Below are positions 32,413 to 45,563 of a stretch of DNA of 64,000 nt, one piece after another. This DNA is from Arthonia radiata (lineage: Eukaryota > Ascomycota > Arthoniomycetes > Arthoniales > Arthoniaceae). The DNA lies in assembly GCA_002989075.1 (NCBI GenBank), contig PSQN01000005.1, positions 744,001 to 808,000 on the forward strand. Direction: 5' to 3'. The notes beneath the pieces are model-generated. The model made no database searches. It saw nothing but the letters and a program-made list of their open reading frames with translations, and was not told where the DNA came from. Position 1 is the stretch's first letter. Every line of letters starts with the position of its first letter. The position numbers and the translations under genes were made by a program.

Positions 32413-33391
32413 GCTGCGTTTTGCACAGTCTATGTAAAGAGTTGTTTGAAGGGGCTAAAAAAGTACCGATTTTGTTATATCGTGTCCTGGGAATAAAACG
32501 ATCTGCACTTATATGCGCACGAAATGTAGCTCTTAGTATCGTTTTACCGAACTCAAGATAGTTGTCAAGTCCAGTCGGTTCACTTGCGCCGGAGCTGATC
32601 AACCATATGGCATACGTTAGCCGCAAGGAGGACACCTAGCATTGCGCAGCTACAAAATTGATAGGAGTTCCTCGTGTCATTGGCCTGAATGGGTTGGCTG
32701 ACCGCTGTTAGAGTCGCAGATGGTGCCATGCCTGTCCAAATAGATGGACACTCCCATGGATGGGGTCCGACAAGTGAGCCGTGGAGGTCTCGTCCATTGA
32801 GCTTGCTTGAATGGGGCCATGCCCACCTCTTGTAGGCATGGCTTCTTATAGCTCAGGATGCATGAGAGCTTTTTTATGATCCGGTGCAAGGTCAGAGATG
32901 AGCGTCTGTTGCCCGTACGCTCCCACCAGCGCAAGAAAGAGAGATCGAGCGCAAAAGCACCCATGAGAGAGACGATGCACCGCGAGTCCTGCGGAACAAA
33001 TTGAATGAAGGACAAACATCGCAGCATGCTCGCTGCGTTAGCGTACAAAGTTGGTAGGTGAATAAAAGGCGGCGAGTTGGTGGACAGCTGGCTTCCTAGG
33101 ATGACACATTAGGAAAAGAGCGATTGAGACCGTCCTCTTCAGCTGTGTGTTCCGCGGGTACTGAATTGTAGAAGGTTCCACGTGGTAGGATGGGCGAGGG
33201 ATCAACGAGATGGCAAATGCGACCCGCTGCACAGATCAGAAACGTACAAGCCTGCGACCAGCCGCTCCTCGCATCCGCACGGACAGTATTTTGTGCGTAG
33301 GCATATGATCAGCCACAATCACAACGAGATGGGGGACCACGTTTGCATTTATCTGACGTCTATGTATGTCGCGTCAGTGCAAGTGCCGTTC
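32413..33391. other. Intergenic, about 1 kb, one short perfect hairpin
   Basis: No gene is evident. A perfect 8-base inverted repeat (GCCATGCC, 11-base loop, GGCATGGC) lies at 32816-32842. Base composition is normal up to the edge of the repeat island at 33392. Confidence 0.4.
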
Positions 33392-33525
33392 TGTTGAGGT
33401 TTGGACAATTATTAATTCCGGACTGCATGAGGGAGAGGTCTAGGATACATGGTGATGAGCGGCAAAGTGTGTGCGCGTCCATCACGTGACTACAGTATAT
33501 GCCTATTTAGGCAATTCCCCACTCA
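33392..33525 (-). repeat. Copia terminal repeat, left copy (3' LTR of the minus-strand element)
   Basis: About 134 bases, nearly identical to 45240-45373. Read on the minus strand it begins TGAGTGGGG and ends CAACA, the TG...CA form of LTRs. It contains the palindromes CACGTG and TGCCTATTTAGGCA. This copy shows few RIP-type changes. Confidence 0.75.
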
Positions 33526-35233
33526 GAGCCGCTTGTAGACTTGCGGTTGTCCGGGTCTCCGGCGTAGTCTGCGTCGCTGTAGGCGTCGACGGTGAGGTGG
33601 TTGTGCTTGGTAAAGAGTAGGCCGAGGTGGCGTGTACCCTTAAGGTATCGAAACAGGCGTTTGACCGCCTCCCAGTGTGCACGGCTGGGATTGTGATTGA
33701 ACCTCGCACACATATTAGTTTGATTGGCTATATCTAGCCGAGTTTAGGTAGCGAGGTACTACAGGGATCCCGTAGCTGACATATACAGGGTTACCTCCGC
33801 CGGAGACGCCTGGCCTACGGTACGAGCTTTAAGCTGAACGTTTCCGGGGGACTTCGTCTCATTACACTCATCTATGCTAAAATTACGCAGCAGCTTGTCG
33901 ATATACTGCGGCTAAGAAACAGTAAGTCCCTGCGGCGATTGTTTAATGATTAGCCTTAAGAAAGAGCTAGTAGTTTGGTCGATCTCTTTAATTTCGTATT
34001 TCTTTTTGAGATTCCTCTTCAATTTGTGAATTGCTTTGGTGTCGGAGCCGGTAATCTTAATATTATCGACGTAAATAAGCACTAGGTATGTATAGTCCTT
34101 ATTGGCGTACAGACAAACCTCTAAGTATAAGCTAGTAAAGCCGAGTTCTTTTATTGTTTCTTTAAAATTATCTTGCTATAGCATTGTAAACTGTTTAAGG
34201 CCGTATAATAAGTTCTAAACGCGTAAAACTACCTCTTCTTTTTTAAGGCCTTTTAAGAGCTTTACGTAGAGAGGTTTTCTGTAATTTAAGACGCTATTTA
34301 GGTAAGTACCTACAATATCTACCTATATAAAGGTTTAATCGAGCTATACAGCGACAGCGAGAAGTACTTAAACTGCGGGGGCGCTTATAGTAGAGGCTGC
34401 AGTATCCTAGTAATCGATTTTATACCGTTGTTTAAATCTGCGGGCGACTAGCTGTACCTTATATTTGTCGATTGTTCTATTTAGATAGCGTTTTAGTTTA
34501 AATACTAGCGTACTGGAGATTAGCTTCGAGTCAGCTAGAAGACTTGATACTTAGTACCTAGTAACGGTACTAGTATCGTAGAGCTACTTAAGTTTGGCTC
34601 TCGCTACAGAGTCTTAGCAAAGAGTATCTGCTCTGCTTATAGCTTTTTTATAGCTTATAGGATTAAAAAACAGTTTGTTTATTTTTACCGCAGAAAATAC
34701 GTACAAAGCGAATCTAGGTAAGCCGGTTTTGCTTATTTTATCGTAGTTACGCCGAACTGTGGTCCGTTTAGAGCAACGCTAAGCTTAAATTTCTAGAGAT
34801 ACGGCTCTAGTTTCTTGGTAAGGCTGTTCTCCGTTATCGACTTTATATCCGGAGGGGGCGTTATTGTCGCCTCCGTTACTAGTTAGCTGGTCGTCGCCCT
34901 CAGGGGGGTTACTATTAGAGGTAGTTTAATGACTTTTATGTAAAAAATTATTCTGTTTAGAAACTTCTAGAGATAGTATAAGAGAACGTTCTAGTTCTAA
35001 AAGCTTGCTTCTACTTATTTTTAGAGCTCTAGAGGTTATATAAGGCACAATATCGTCGCCGCTAAGTTCGCCGTTAGACGTATACTCAGAGATATTAAAC
35101 TTAAGCAAGGTCTCAAGGTTATTACCGGCGTAGTTAAACGACTATAGGCAATCCTTAAACACTACTAACTTATTAAACGTAGCATATAAACTTTAATAGG
35201 TCTTAAAGTTAACTAAATCGATAATTCGATAGG

Positions 35234-35238
35234 TATAA
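35234..35238. repeat. Target-site duplication of the Gypsy insertion, left copy
   Basis: TATAA immediately before the 5' LTR. The same five bases follow the 3' LTR at 42579-42583, marking the insertion point inside the Copia element. Confidence 0.85.
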
Positions 35239-35710
35239 TGTTACGGGCACCAGCCCCAGACGGCCTAGCGTGCACCCAAGCATCAACCACCGCCAGTCAT
35301 CTCAGCCCTACTAGCATCATTCCCGACTAAGCTTACAAACCCGCTGTAGACATTATCGGACAAGACGGCTATAAGAGCCTACGTTCCCTATAAACCCGAT
35401 ATAAGCATTGTCGAGATTAACGGACATAGAGGAACTTCCCTATGTACCTTAGATTATATAGCCAGACTAATAGCTGACCTTAGAATAGACTTTAGTCTGT
35501 TAACTTAACATCTAAATACGAGTTTCTTAACTATATTCAGGTAACGTGCTTCACCTTCTGTCTACTTTAGTTAAGCCCCTCTCACTCTCTGTAATCTGTC
35601 TCGCCTCTCCTGCCTTTCAGTCTCTAGCACACGAGACACTTACTACCAAGGTCGATAAGCACACAAGGCAAGTGAGCCTTAGTTCGGTCCTCCCAGCGAC
35701 CGGCGTTACA
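35239..35710 (+). repeat. Gypsy 5' LTR
   Basis: 472 bases, TGTTACGGGCACC at the start and GGCGTTACA at the end, matching 42105-42578 apart from transitions and a 2-base length difference near the start. Confidence 0.9.
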
Positions 35711-38700
35711 CTTTAACAGACTCGCTACGAAAGCAGAGAAAGCAGATTATTTATGTCTACTACTTCGGCACCCAACAGCCGCGACGCTGCGGACAGATTG
35801 GCCAACAGAATGGCCAGCACGAGTAAGATATCGGACGTCAACACTAAGATAGGAAAAAGCTTCTCAGGTAAACGTTTCGAAGTTACTTTATTCTTAATAC
35901 GCCTAGCCGTGTACTTTAGAACTTACAAAGACTAGTTCCCGAACGATACTACTATAATTCTATTCGCTACCTCTTGTATAGATGGAGATGCCTACAAGTA
36001 GGTCGAGTATTACCTCGACGATTTCTTGTTTACTCCGATGAAGAGCAGGCGCGAGGATACCGACGAGTTCTTCGCTAGCTTTGTCTTCTTTTAGAAGAAG
36101 CTTCGCGAAATCTTTAGATAGACCGACGCGGGACGCGTCGCTACTAGGAAGCTTAGGAACCTCAAACAAATAGAACCAGCAAGCAGGTACGCCGTCGAAT
36201 TTATACAGTATGCTAATTAAACAGGGTGGGACGAGAAACCCCTTATCGAGACCTTTTACGAAGGACTCAAGGATCATATTAAGGAAATAATCTATATTCG
36301 TAGAGAGAAGTTTAATAATCTCGACAACTTTATACAACGAGCAAAGAAGATCGACGACAGCAACTTCGAAAGATAGATGGAAAGGGTAACCCTACTAATA
36401 GGTTCTATAGAACAAAGAATCGAGCGAACTTACGACAAGACCGAGGCGATCCAATGGAGTTAGATTTCACCAAGCCTCGAGGGAAACTAAACAACCAGGA
36501 ACGAGAATATAGAATAAAGAACAAGCTATGCTTATATTGTAGAAAACCAGGGCATTAAGTTAAAGAATGCTGTTTCAAGAAGCAACAGTTTAACAGTACC
36601 GGTAGAGACGGGCACAACAATCGATCTCAGAAACCCCGTCTCCTACGACAACAGTTTAACATAACTACCCAGACAAAAGAGGACAACGGTCGCGATAAGG
36701 CAATGGAACTACTAGCAGCCTTCTCCGACCGCTGGCAGAAGGACCCGACCGAGGGTTGTCTTCTTTAAGAATTGGGTCTCTCACAGAAGACTATTCAGAA
36801 CTGGTATAAGTACGTTACTGGACTAACCAAGGAGCAGAAGAACATCTACTGAAATGCCTTCTGTAACCAGGGAAACACTCACCAGGCTTCGTCTAACGAG
36901 AAGCACCACGAGTAGAATTTGTTTAATTTACACAAAAACTGGGATACAGACATTGAGTTATAGGAAGAAACAAAGAAACGACAAATAAAACAAGAACAAC
37001 GAAACCTACAGAACTGGAACAACATTAACCGCACTATTCCGAGACAGCAGGTACGAGATACCTCTACACCATACGAAACACTATTCTAAACTGCGTACTA
37101 CAATAATAATTACACGACCCACAAATCCGACAAATTGGGATTAGAATGGTAGCCGAAGAAACTGACATCTCCGAAACAAGGTTCGACACAAGAACTAGGC
37201 CTTACTCGAGGACGACCTAGGTTACCTTACCTAGAAACCCAAGGGGAATCTGAGGGAGAACAGACTGTAGAAGCTAAGCAAGACGGCAGCTACGATGCGT
37301 TACAGACAAGACAACGACTCGAAGACGAAAACATAGATTCTAATGGTACAGAATCCTCGCTCGAGAACGACACTAACTAGGAAGAGCAAACCCTAATCCG
37401 TTGGGAAGGAATAATATAGAGACTTTGTTAGTTAGCCTTTCATAAAGGGAAGTTGAGCGCTAATAGAGACGTTAACAATATTCCGGAATACATTTACTTA
37501 CGCCTACGATAACTAGTAGACCACCTTATTAGAGATCTAGAATTGCGCAGTCAGTACTAATATCTTTGACTAACAATATACAACCTACAGACACGACGGG
37601 TTTTGACCAGCGATAGTTACATAATTAAAGCAGGGATCGTAAACGATAAACCAGACGTTATAATAAAAGCAGTACTAGAACACCTTACACAGGAATTCTT
37701 ACAGCAAATCAACCGACAATAGATTCTGGTACCCAAAATACTCTAGAACGTATACAATTAACAGGGAAAAGACTAGGTCAACTGCTTCGAGGGTAGCAGT
37801 ACCGGCCCGTCCAACGGTTAAACCCTCTAGGAGTCTAGCTCTGCGCAAGCTCGGCTGCCTATAGAACATACCTGCACACTCGGGCAACAATAAACTACAG
37901 AAACATTAAAATTATGATCGATTTAGGCGCAACAGGCAACTTTATTTTAATACGCTGCGTTGAGGAGTGCTAGATATAAACATAAAAGAAGAAATTACCC
38001 TACGCACTGTCCAGATTTCAAGGGGCAGAGGAAAGAGTCGACTACGAAACTTCGCCAATAGGTATAACAATTGGAGACTATTAGGAAGAAATTACTTATA
38101 ATATCGTAAATATTAACTAGCACCACGCTGTGCTAGGTATACCTTAGTTGCAACAATATAACCTAGAGGTAGATTAGAGAATTAAGAAACTCCTCTTTAC
38201 TAGGTGCAAGCACTCTAGACAAGAGTTGTTCTGCGGAATAGATACCCTACAAGCTATTTTTAGTAGTAAGGATAAGGAGCGTGATAAAGAACTTACGCGG
38301 GTTAGTACTACTATACTTCGATATTTAGATATCCTACGAGAGAAGTCTAACGCAGTATCTCGTCTGTGGCCAACTACACGCAAGTATAAACAAGAGACGA
38401 CTGCACGCCAACGATTCTATACGACGACAAGTACTTAGTTAATTACTGAGATACCTAAGGAATACGATCAATTCCGACATCTGTTTAAAGAAGCTGAGCC
38501 GGACTCAGCTTTCCTAAAATACAAACCGTAGGATTACACAATACCTTTACAAGAAGGCAAGACGTCAACATTCGGTCCAATATACTCTCTATCAGAAGCA
38601 GAAAATTAAGCGCTCCGCGACTATCTCGACGAGAATCTTAAGAAAGGATTTATCCGGAAGTTAACATTACCAGCCGGATACCCGATACTCTTCGTACTAA

Positions 38701-41339
38701 AGAAGAATAGCAAACTACGACTCTACGTAGATTATAGACAGCTGAACGGGATAACTATTAAAAACCGATATTCTTTACTACACATCGACGAAATAACAGA
38801 CCGATTGTATAACGCGCAATAGTTTACTAAGTTTAACCTACGAGGAGCCTACAACTTAATCTATATAAAGGAAGGCAAAGAATGAAAGACAGCCTTCCGT
38901 ACTAGATACAGACTTTTCGAGTATTGCGTTATGCCCTTTAAGCTAATAAACGCACCAGCATTATTTTAGGAGCTAATTAACAACACACTTAGCGATTACC
39001 TAGACATATTTACGACTGCTTATCTAGACGATATCCTAGTATACAGCCGTATACTAGAAGAACATAAGGAACATATTAAGAAGGTATTAGAGAGATTAGC
39101 GCGTGCCGATTTACAAATTAATATCGAGAAAACGCAGTTCTACCAACAATCCGTCGAATTTCTTAGATTTATAATTACCGAGCACGGTCTCTAAATAGAA
39201 GATTCGAAGATCTAATCTGTTCTGACCTGGCCTACACTAAAGAATGTAAAATAGTTACAACAGTTTCTTAGTTTTACCAACTACTATAGGCGATAGATAT
39301 TCAATTTTAGCCGAATTACAGCACCGCTGTCTCAACAGACAAAACAATCGATAGGATTTTTCTGGACGTAGAAAGAACAATCAGTATTTAAAGAGCTTAA
39401 AGAAGCTTTTAAGATCGGACCCGTATTAGCAATATTTGATCCCAACCTACCGATTATTATAGAAACAGACGCGTCAGACTATGCAATTAAAGTATACATA
39501 AGTTAAAATAACAAGGAAGGAAAGCTTAGACCAGTAGCTTTCTACTCAAAGAAAATATTACCCACAGAACAGAACTACGACATTTACAATAAAAAGCTTT
39601 TAGCCATTATAGCAGCATTCGAAATATAGCGAGCTTACCTGGAAGGAGCTAACTATACGATTATAGTATATACAGACTATAAGAACCTAACTTATTTTAC
39701 GATAACAAAGAAACTTAACCGCAGACAAGTTAGATAGTTAGAAACTATAGCTCTATACGACTTTATTATTATTTACAAGAAGGGTTCCAAGAACGACAGA
39801 GCTGACGCTCTAAGCCGACGACCCGATTATCTTAATAACAAAGAACAGGTCGAGCATACGATATTCTAAGAATACAATAACGAGATTAGATACAATTAAT
39901 TGGCTATAACAACAGAGTTTATTATCGAACCGGACAGCCGAATCCCAGACATCCTGAACAATCCTAAAACTTACCAGGAGAACGAGAAGCAACACCTAGG
40001 ACTAACTAAAAACAGTAAGGGCTATTACGAATTTTAAGGCAAGATCTACGTTCCGAGGAATCTGATCCGACACATTATTAATGACTTCTACGATAACTCA
40101 ACGAAGGGACACAAGGGCATCGACAATACTATTAAAAAGATTACACGAACCTACTATATCCCAAGAATTCGACATTACGTCGAGAATTATATCCGAGAAT
40201 GCGACGTATGCGTAAGAACCAAGCACCCGAGATATTTATTATACGGTGAACTGCAGCCACTAGAGACGCCCGAGAGACTATGATATACAGTCTTACTAGA
40301 CTTTATTACTAAGTTACTAACCTCCAAGGATCTACTCACAGGAGTAGCTTACAACGCTATCCTGGTTATATGCGACAAACTAACAAAGTACGCGTACTTC
40401 GTACCTTACAAGAAAGCTAGCAACTTAGAACAGTTAGTATATACCTTCCTTCGGATTATCCTAGCAAACTATGGTCAACCACAAAGAATTGTCTCGGACA
40501 GAGACCGGAAATTTGTCTTACGATTTTAGACATCTCTGATGCAACAGCTAGGGACAAAGCAAAAGATATTAACGTCGTTCTACCTACAAACAGACGGACA
40601 GATAGAACAAACAAATTAAACACTGGAACAATATCTTCGGGCATACATTAACTACTAGCAGGACGACTAGGTACAATTACTACTAGTAGCGCAAGCAGCG
40701 TACAACGATACGAAAAACGATACGACCAAAGCGACACCGTTCTATGCCTTATACGGCTATCACCCTCTTTAGGGCAGACAACTGCAAAACACTGCAGAGA
40801 ACGATACTGCTATACGAATAGCAACGAATATAAAGACCCTACACTAGCAGTTAAAGGCTAACAGCGAGTTTATTAACGAACGAACAAGGAAATAGTATAA
40901 TAAGTTAAGAACGACCCCGAACACAAGCATAAAAGAGGGGGAAAGAGCTTACTTGCTTATAAGAAACTTAAAAACTATTAGACTAAGCAAAAAACTCAAC
41001 TATACTAAGATAGGACCGTTTAAAATCTTACAGCAATTAGGACCGGTAACCTTTAAACTTGAACTCCCGAAGACAATGAGAATATATCCTGTATTCTACG
41101 TAGCGCTGTTGAAGCCAGCCTACTTTCGAGAAGCAGAACGACCCAACCCAGAAATCCTTCCCGACAACCAAGAACCCGAGTATGAGGTTAAAGCGATTCG
41201 AGCTCACAGACAACATCGAGGCAAACGACAGTATCTCATAAAGTAGAAAGGATATCCTGAACATAAAAATTAATGGGAACCGGAACAAAATCTGACCAAC
41301 TATAAAGACACTATTCAACGATATTAGGACCAAAATATT

Positions 41340-42000
41340 AATCGGTCGTAGCAGCACTAATACCCTAATCTACTACCTAGTGTGCCTCGCCGGCACCCAG
41401 ATTACCCTCGAACGAACCAGCTCACTACGTTATAGGACCACCGCTCAATACCGGGTAGGGGTCACTCTAAAAGTCAACGGATAACCCGCTCGGACATTTA
41501 AATGTATCGCTACTAGCTATCGACGCAGCAAACTCCTCTTACTTCAACAACTTATTCCGAGCTAACTTCGCTGCTGCCCGCGCACGAGTCTTCTTAACCT
41601 CCTCTTTTAACTTCCGGACCTTAGATCGGTTACGCTGCACAGCCGCAACCAACGCTGCTACCTAAGCCTTTGACGCACGTAATTGACTCTTCGCACGCTA
41701 AAGGGCAGCCGACTGAGAGGAATATTGAGAATAAACCGAACGCGCTGCGATTAAGTTAGTTCTAGTCACCATAAAGGGACACTGACAAGGTATACTATCT
41801 GCTATTGACACCCGTAAATTACAACTCTTCTTATCCCGAGTATACACCAAACACGTCGCCTTCTCAGACTAAACCACACATCTTTCCTTAGTCGACACAC
41901 ATCTAGAACAAGGAGGTATTTCGATACCGTAGGCTTCAATCAACAGGTATTGGCTGTACTTTTTGTTAGGACCCGCAGCAACAGACTTTATGCGAGGCAT
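41340..42000 (-). other. Antisense accessory reading region inside the Gypsy element (fossil)
   Basis: Between the end of pol and the 3' LTR, the minus strand carries a coding-like stretch that starts at an ATG at 42000 (MPRIKSVAAGPNKKY). It has a cysteine cluster of the form CxxCx6C (PPCSRCVSTKERC) and then a Lys/Arg/Ala-rich coiled-coil-like region. Its residue pattern looks selected rather than random. It is RIP-degraded like the rest of the element. Function is unknown; a nucleic-acid-binding accessory protein is a guess. Confidence 0.45.
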
Positions 42001-42104
42001 AGCGACTTACAGATCAGTTACGAAAAGAAGGGGCGAAACGCAACTTATAGGTGTTTAAAAGGCTAAGGGTCAATCGAGAACAATTTAACTAGAAGAGGGG
42101 AGAT

Positions 42105-42578
42105 TGTATTACAGGCACCAGCCCCAGACGGCCTAGCGTGCACCCAAGTATTAACCACCGCCAGTCATCTCAGCCCTACCAGCATTATTCCCGACTAAGC
42201 CTATAAACCCGCCGTAGGCATTATCGAACAAGACGGCTATAAGAGCCTACGTTCCCTACAAACCCGATATAGACATTGTCGAGATTAACGGACACAGGGG
42301 AACTTCCCTATGTACCTTAGATTATATAGCCAGACTGATGGCCGACCTTAGGATAAACTTTAGTCTGTTAACTTAACATTTAAATACGAGTTCCTTAACT
42401 ATATTTAGGTAACGTACTTTACCTTCTGTCTACTTTAGTTAAGCCCCTCTTACCCTCTGTAATCTGTCTCGCCTCTCCTGCCTTTTAGTCTCTAGCACAC
42501 GAGACACTTACCACCAAGGTCGACAAGCACACAAGGCAAGTGAGCCTTAGTTCGGTCCTCCCAGCGACCGGCGTTACA
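42105..42578 (+). repeat. Gypsy 3' LTR
   Basis: 474 bases, preceded by the purine tract AGAAGAGGGGAGAT and ending GGCGTTACA. It is the partner of the 5' LTR. Confidence 0.9.
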
Positions 42579-42583
42579 TATAA
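42579..42583. repeat. Target-site duplication of the Gypsy insertion, right copy
   Basis: TATAA immediately after the 3' LTR, identical to 35234-35238. Confidence 0.85.
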
Positions 42584-45239
42584 ATAGTATTAGTAATAAA
42601 GCCTATAAATAGAAGCTTCCTTGCTCTAGATACGAACTTCTAGCTCTTTGTACGTATCTATACAGGCAAGTGTAGGTAAACTAAGCAGCTAAACCGGCGT
42701 AAATAACTTAGACTAAGAGCCTTTAGGGTTTTATCCTTAGAGTTATTAAAAATCTATAGGAGATATCTATTCTCTTTATTAAACGGAATCCTATTTAATA
42801 TATAAGTAGCGTAGAACAGTATATTCGGTTAGAGCCGACTAGGTACGCTACTGTCGATTATTATGCTTCTAGCTTTAATAAGGACGACCTTATTGAACGA
42901 CTCTGCTAATCTATTTTCCTTAAAGGTATATAAAGCAGATATCCTAGCCTAAATCCCTAGCTTAGGAGCCTTCTTAATAACTAAATTAAACTTAGTACTA
43001 CTATTAGCATAGAACTCAGAAATACGTTAATCCGGATAATAATTATAGAGGTAATTAAATAAGTTAATAACCCTCTTAGCAATACGGTCCTTCGATAAGA
43101 ACGTTATCGACTATCTATGTTGGGTACAATTATTAGTAACGATAACGGTATACTTACTAGCCCCCTAAGGGAGATCGTTGTCGTCGGTAAACGTTACTTA
43201 GCTAATTATATCTGCGTAGAGACGCTGCATTGGCCGCTCGGAGCGTTCTAAAGTTCTAAATTGTGCTCTTTAGGATTTAAATATATAATAAGTCTTATAC
43301 TAAGAAATGTCTAGCAAGCTAGTAAGCTTATTATACCGCTTATTAATCTTCCTTATAATAGATATTTCTAAATATCTAAGACGCTTGTAGATTAGCTTCG
43401 GTATAAGAGGCGTCGTTAGTACGGTCGGTGTAGTAGTTCCAGCCCAAATCGGCTGCTTAACGCCAGTAAGGATAATAAAGAGAAGGTCGTCGATAATAGT
43501 AAGCTTGGCATATAGTTTATTTTCTACCATAAGTCGATTATTTTAGTAATCGAGGTATAAATTATAGAATTTCTTTAGCTTTTAAGCTAAAATAATGTTA
43601 ATTGAGCTAGAAGGAACAAATAAAACGTTTAGTAGGCGGAGAACGTTGCTGCTGCTATCGGCGAGCTTAAGATTTAAGATTATATCTCTACACTAAGTAG
43701 CAAATATAAGTCCGTCTACTACTTTTATTTGCTTTAGTTCCTTAAGTTTCCTAATAGTAACGAAGGTATTAAGGTTTGTATAAATATAAATAGTAGCACT
43801 GGTATCGTATATCTATATTTTATTGTAAAAGAGCTCACTAAACGTTATCGCCGCCGTTAGTAGTATAATTGTAGATAATGTAGCAATAGCTACGCCTACT
43901 ATCTTAGAGAACTTAGTTTTGTTAGTCTTCTTCTTCTTAAGCTTAGTAAGTAGCTCAGGGTACTATTTATAGTATTCATTATTTCGATACCCGGCTTCTA
44001 AATACAGGTCGTATCTGCTTAAGTAAGTATTACTCTTCTTTTTCTTCTTTTCGTCCTAGGCGCCTATAGCAGCTAGTAGATCGTTAGTAGCAATAAGATT
44101 GTCTTGAGACTTAGCTATAGAGAGCCCTAACCTCTTGTTTTTTATTATTGGAATTCCTTTATACTAGTACTCGGCTCGAATCCTATTAATAACGTAATAA
44201 ATTACAGGCACTAGCTCTATAAAACGTAGCTTCTTAATTACCTTATTTATTCTTATCTTAGTCTTTAATCTCCGCAGGAATAAGATACTGTTATAGAGAT
44301 TTAGATATACCTAATTATCCTTGCCCAGGGTACAGAGTTCTTCTTTATACTTAAGGAAGCGGTTAATATAGTCTTTTAAGCTCTTCAAGCTCTTAAGCGT
44401 AATACTTAGGAGCTGGTCGATAAGTTTAAATATCTTAGGTAAAGGAGAGACTTTATATTGTTAGTTTATATAATTCTAAATCTCTTATGTAGTAGAGTAA
44501 GTCTTAACGATAACGGCGACATTCGTAGAGAGCTAACGTAGAAGAATTTACTTTACCTTACTATTAAGCTAATTTTATAGCTCGTATAGGGTCTTTTGCT
44601 TATTATATATACTTTTCTTCTCTTACTTAGGCTTAGAAGCTCTATTTTAGATAAATACTCTAAGATCTATAGTACCGAGGGTATTATCGACTTTAATACG
44701 GTATCGAGAGAAGTCGTAAGGTAATTTTATACGCTACTAAGGGACTTTATTGTAGGTATTGTAGAACGATTAGAAGTCTATAGTAATAGTAAAATAAAAT
44801 TACGGTTTTAATAAGAGCAATAGTAAAGACAGTAATTAAATTTAAAGCTGACAAATACCTACAATATAAGGTTTAATTCTACTATCTATTAAACTGGTCT
44901 AAGAGGCCTTTATATAATAATACTTTATAAAGTTTTTGAACACTGCTCTTACCTGCTTAGTAGCAGGTTCGAACGACGCCGATAATAAGGGTCTAAAGGC
45001 CCGAATTAATAAGGGAGAGTGCTTCGGAGATAAAGAGGCACGCTAAGAACGTTAGAATAACGTTTGAGTCTTAATATCTTATCGTTTAGCCTTGCTGTCG
45101 CCGGTAATAGGATTTACCCCTGAGCGGCTAGAGGCAGCTTAAGTAACGACGGCGATAGTAAGGCCGCTATTAGGCCGATCGCCACCAAAACTTTAAGGTA
45201 AAGCCTTCTGTGCGTAATAAAGCTGCCGGGCTTATAACC

Positions 45240-45373
45240 TGTTAAGGTTTGAACAATTATTAATTCTGGACTGCATAAGGGAGAGGTCTAGGATACATAG
45301 TGATGAGCGGCAAAGTGTGTGCGCGTCCATCACGTGACTACAGTATATGCCTATTTAGGCAATTCCCCACTGA
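45240..45373 (-). repeat. Copia terminal repeat, right copy (5' LTR of the minus-strand element)
   Basis: The same 134-base repeat. Its inner half differs from the left copy by a handful of transitions, whereas the outer 70 or so bases are virtually identical, so the RIP footprint fades within the repeat. The next gene begins 190 bases beyond it. Confidence 0.75.
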
Positions 45374-45563
45374 GCATCCCGTGTCTTGGCATACTCATCT
45401 GGACTGGCCGATCCTGCACATAACACGTTCACGCCGTCGTCTGCTTCCGACTAACGCCCCCGAAAGGGATTAGCGTAGAAAGCAATCTTGACTCAACCGC
45501 CCTTGCACAATAAGACGCTTGCAAACAATGAACTTATAGTTTCTAAAGTGACTCTCGCATGTC

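Larger units (their letters stand above)
35239..42578 (+). mobile_element. Ty3/Gypsy (chromovirus-type) LTR element fossil, full length, RIP-degraded
   Basis: 7340 bases from TG to CA, with LTRs at both ends and the 5-base target duplication TATAA. Parts in order on the plus strand: gag start near 35753, a CCHC zinc knuckle near 36.53 kb, an aspartic protease DLGATG block near 37.92 kb, reverse transcriptase with YLDD near 39.02 kb, RNase H near 39.45-39.85 kb, integrase about 40.0-40.9 kb, and a chromodomain-like tail near 41.1-41.3 kb. A purine tract (42091-42104) precedes the 3' LTR. The layout is whole but the genes are broken dozens of times. LTR copies differ at roughly 7 percent of the first 300 bases, nearly all transitions, so RIP rather than age explains most divergence; the insertion itself may be fairly young. 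Confidence 0.9.
33392..45373 (-). mobile_element. Ty1/Copia LTR element fossil, minus strand, split by a nested Gypsy element
   Basis: Matching direct repeats of about 134 bases bound the unit (33392-33525 and 45240-45373). Without the nested Gypsy the element is about 4.6 kb. On the minus strand, reading from the right, the gag-like and gag-preintegrase region lies at about 42.6-45.2 kb, then integrase, then reverse transcriptase (a YVD-type active-site block near 34.05 kb), and finally an RNase H block at 33507-33713 with DAYSDADYAGD and KSTSG. No clear target duplication was found. The element is broken in many places (dozens), by RIP-type transitions, and its interior is AT-rich. It is older than the Gypsy insertion it contains; RIP prevents dating by divergence. 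Confidence 0.8.

Noticed and set aside
44940-44990. A GGTTCGAAC word resembling a tRNA B box
   Set aside because: No matching A box or foldable acceptor stem; it lies in RIP-degraded Copia sequence.
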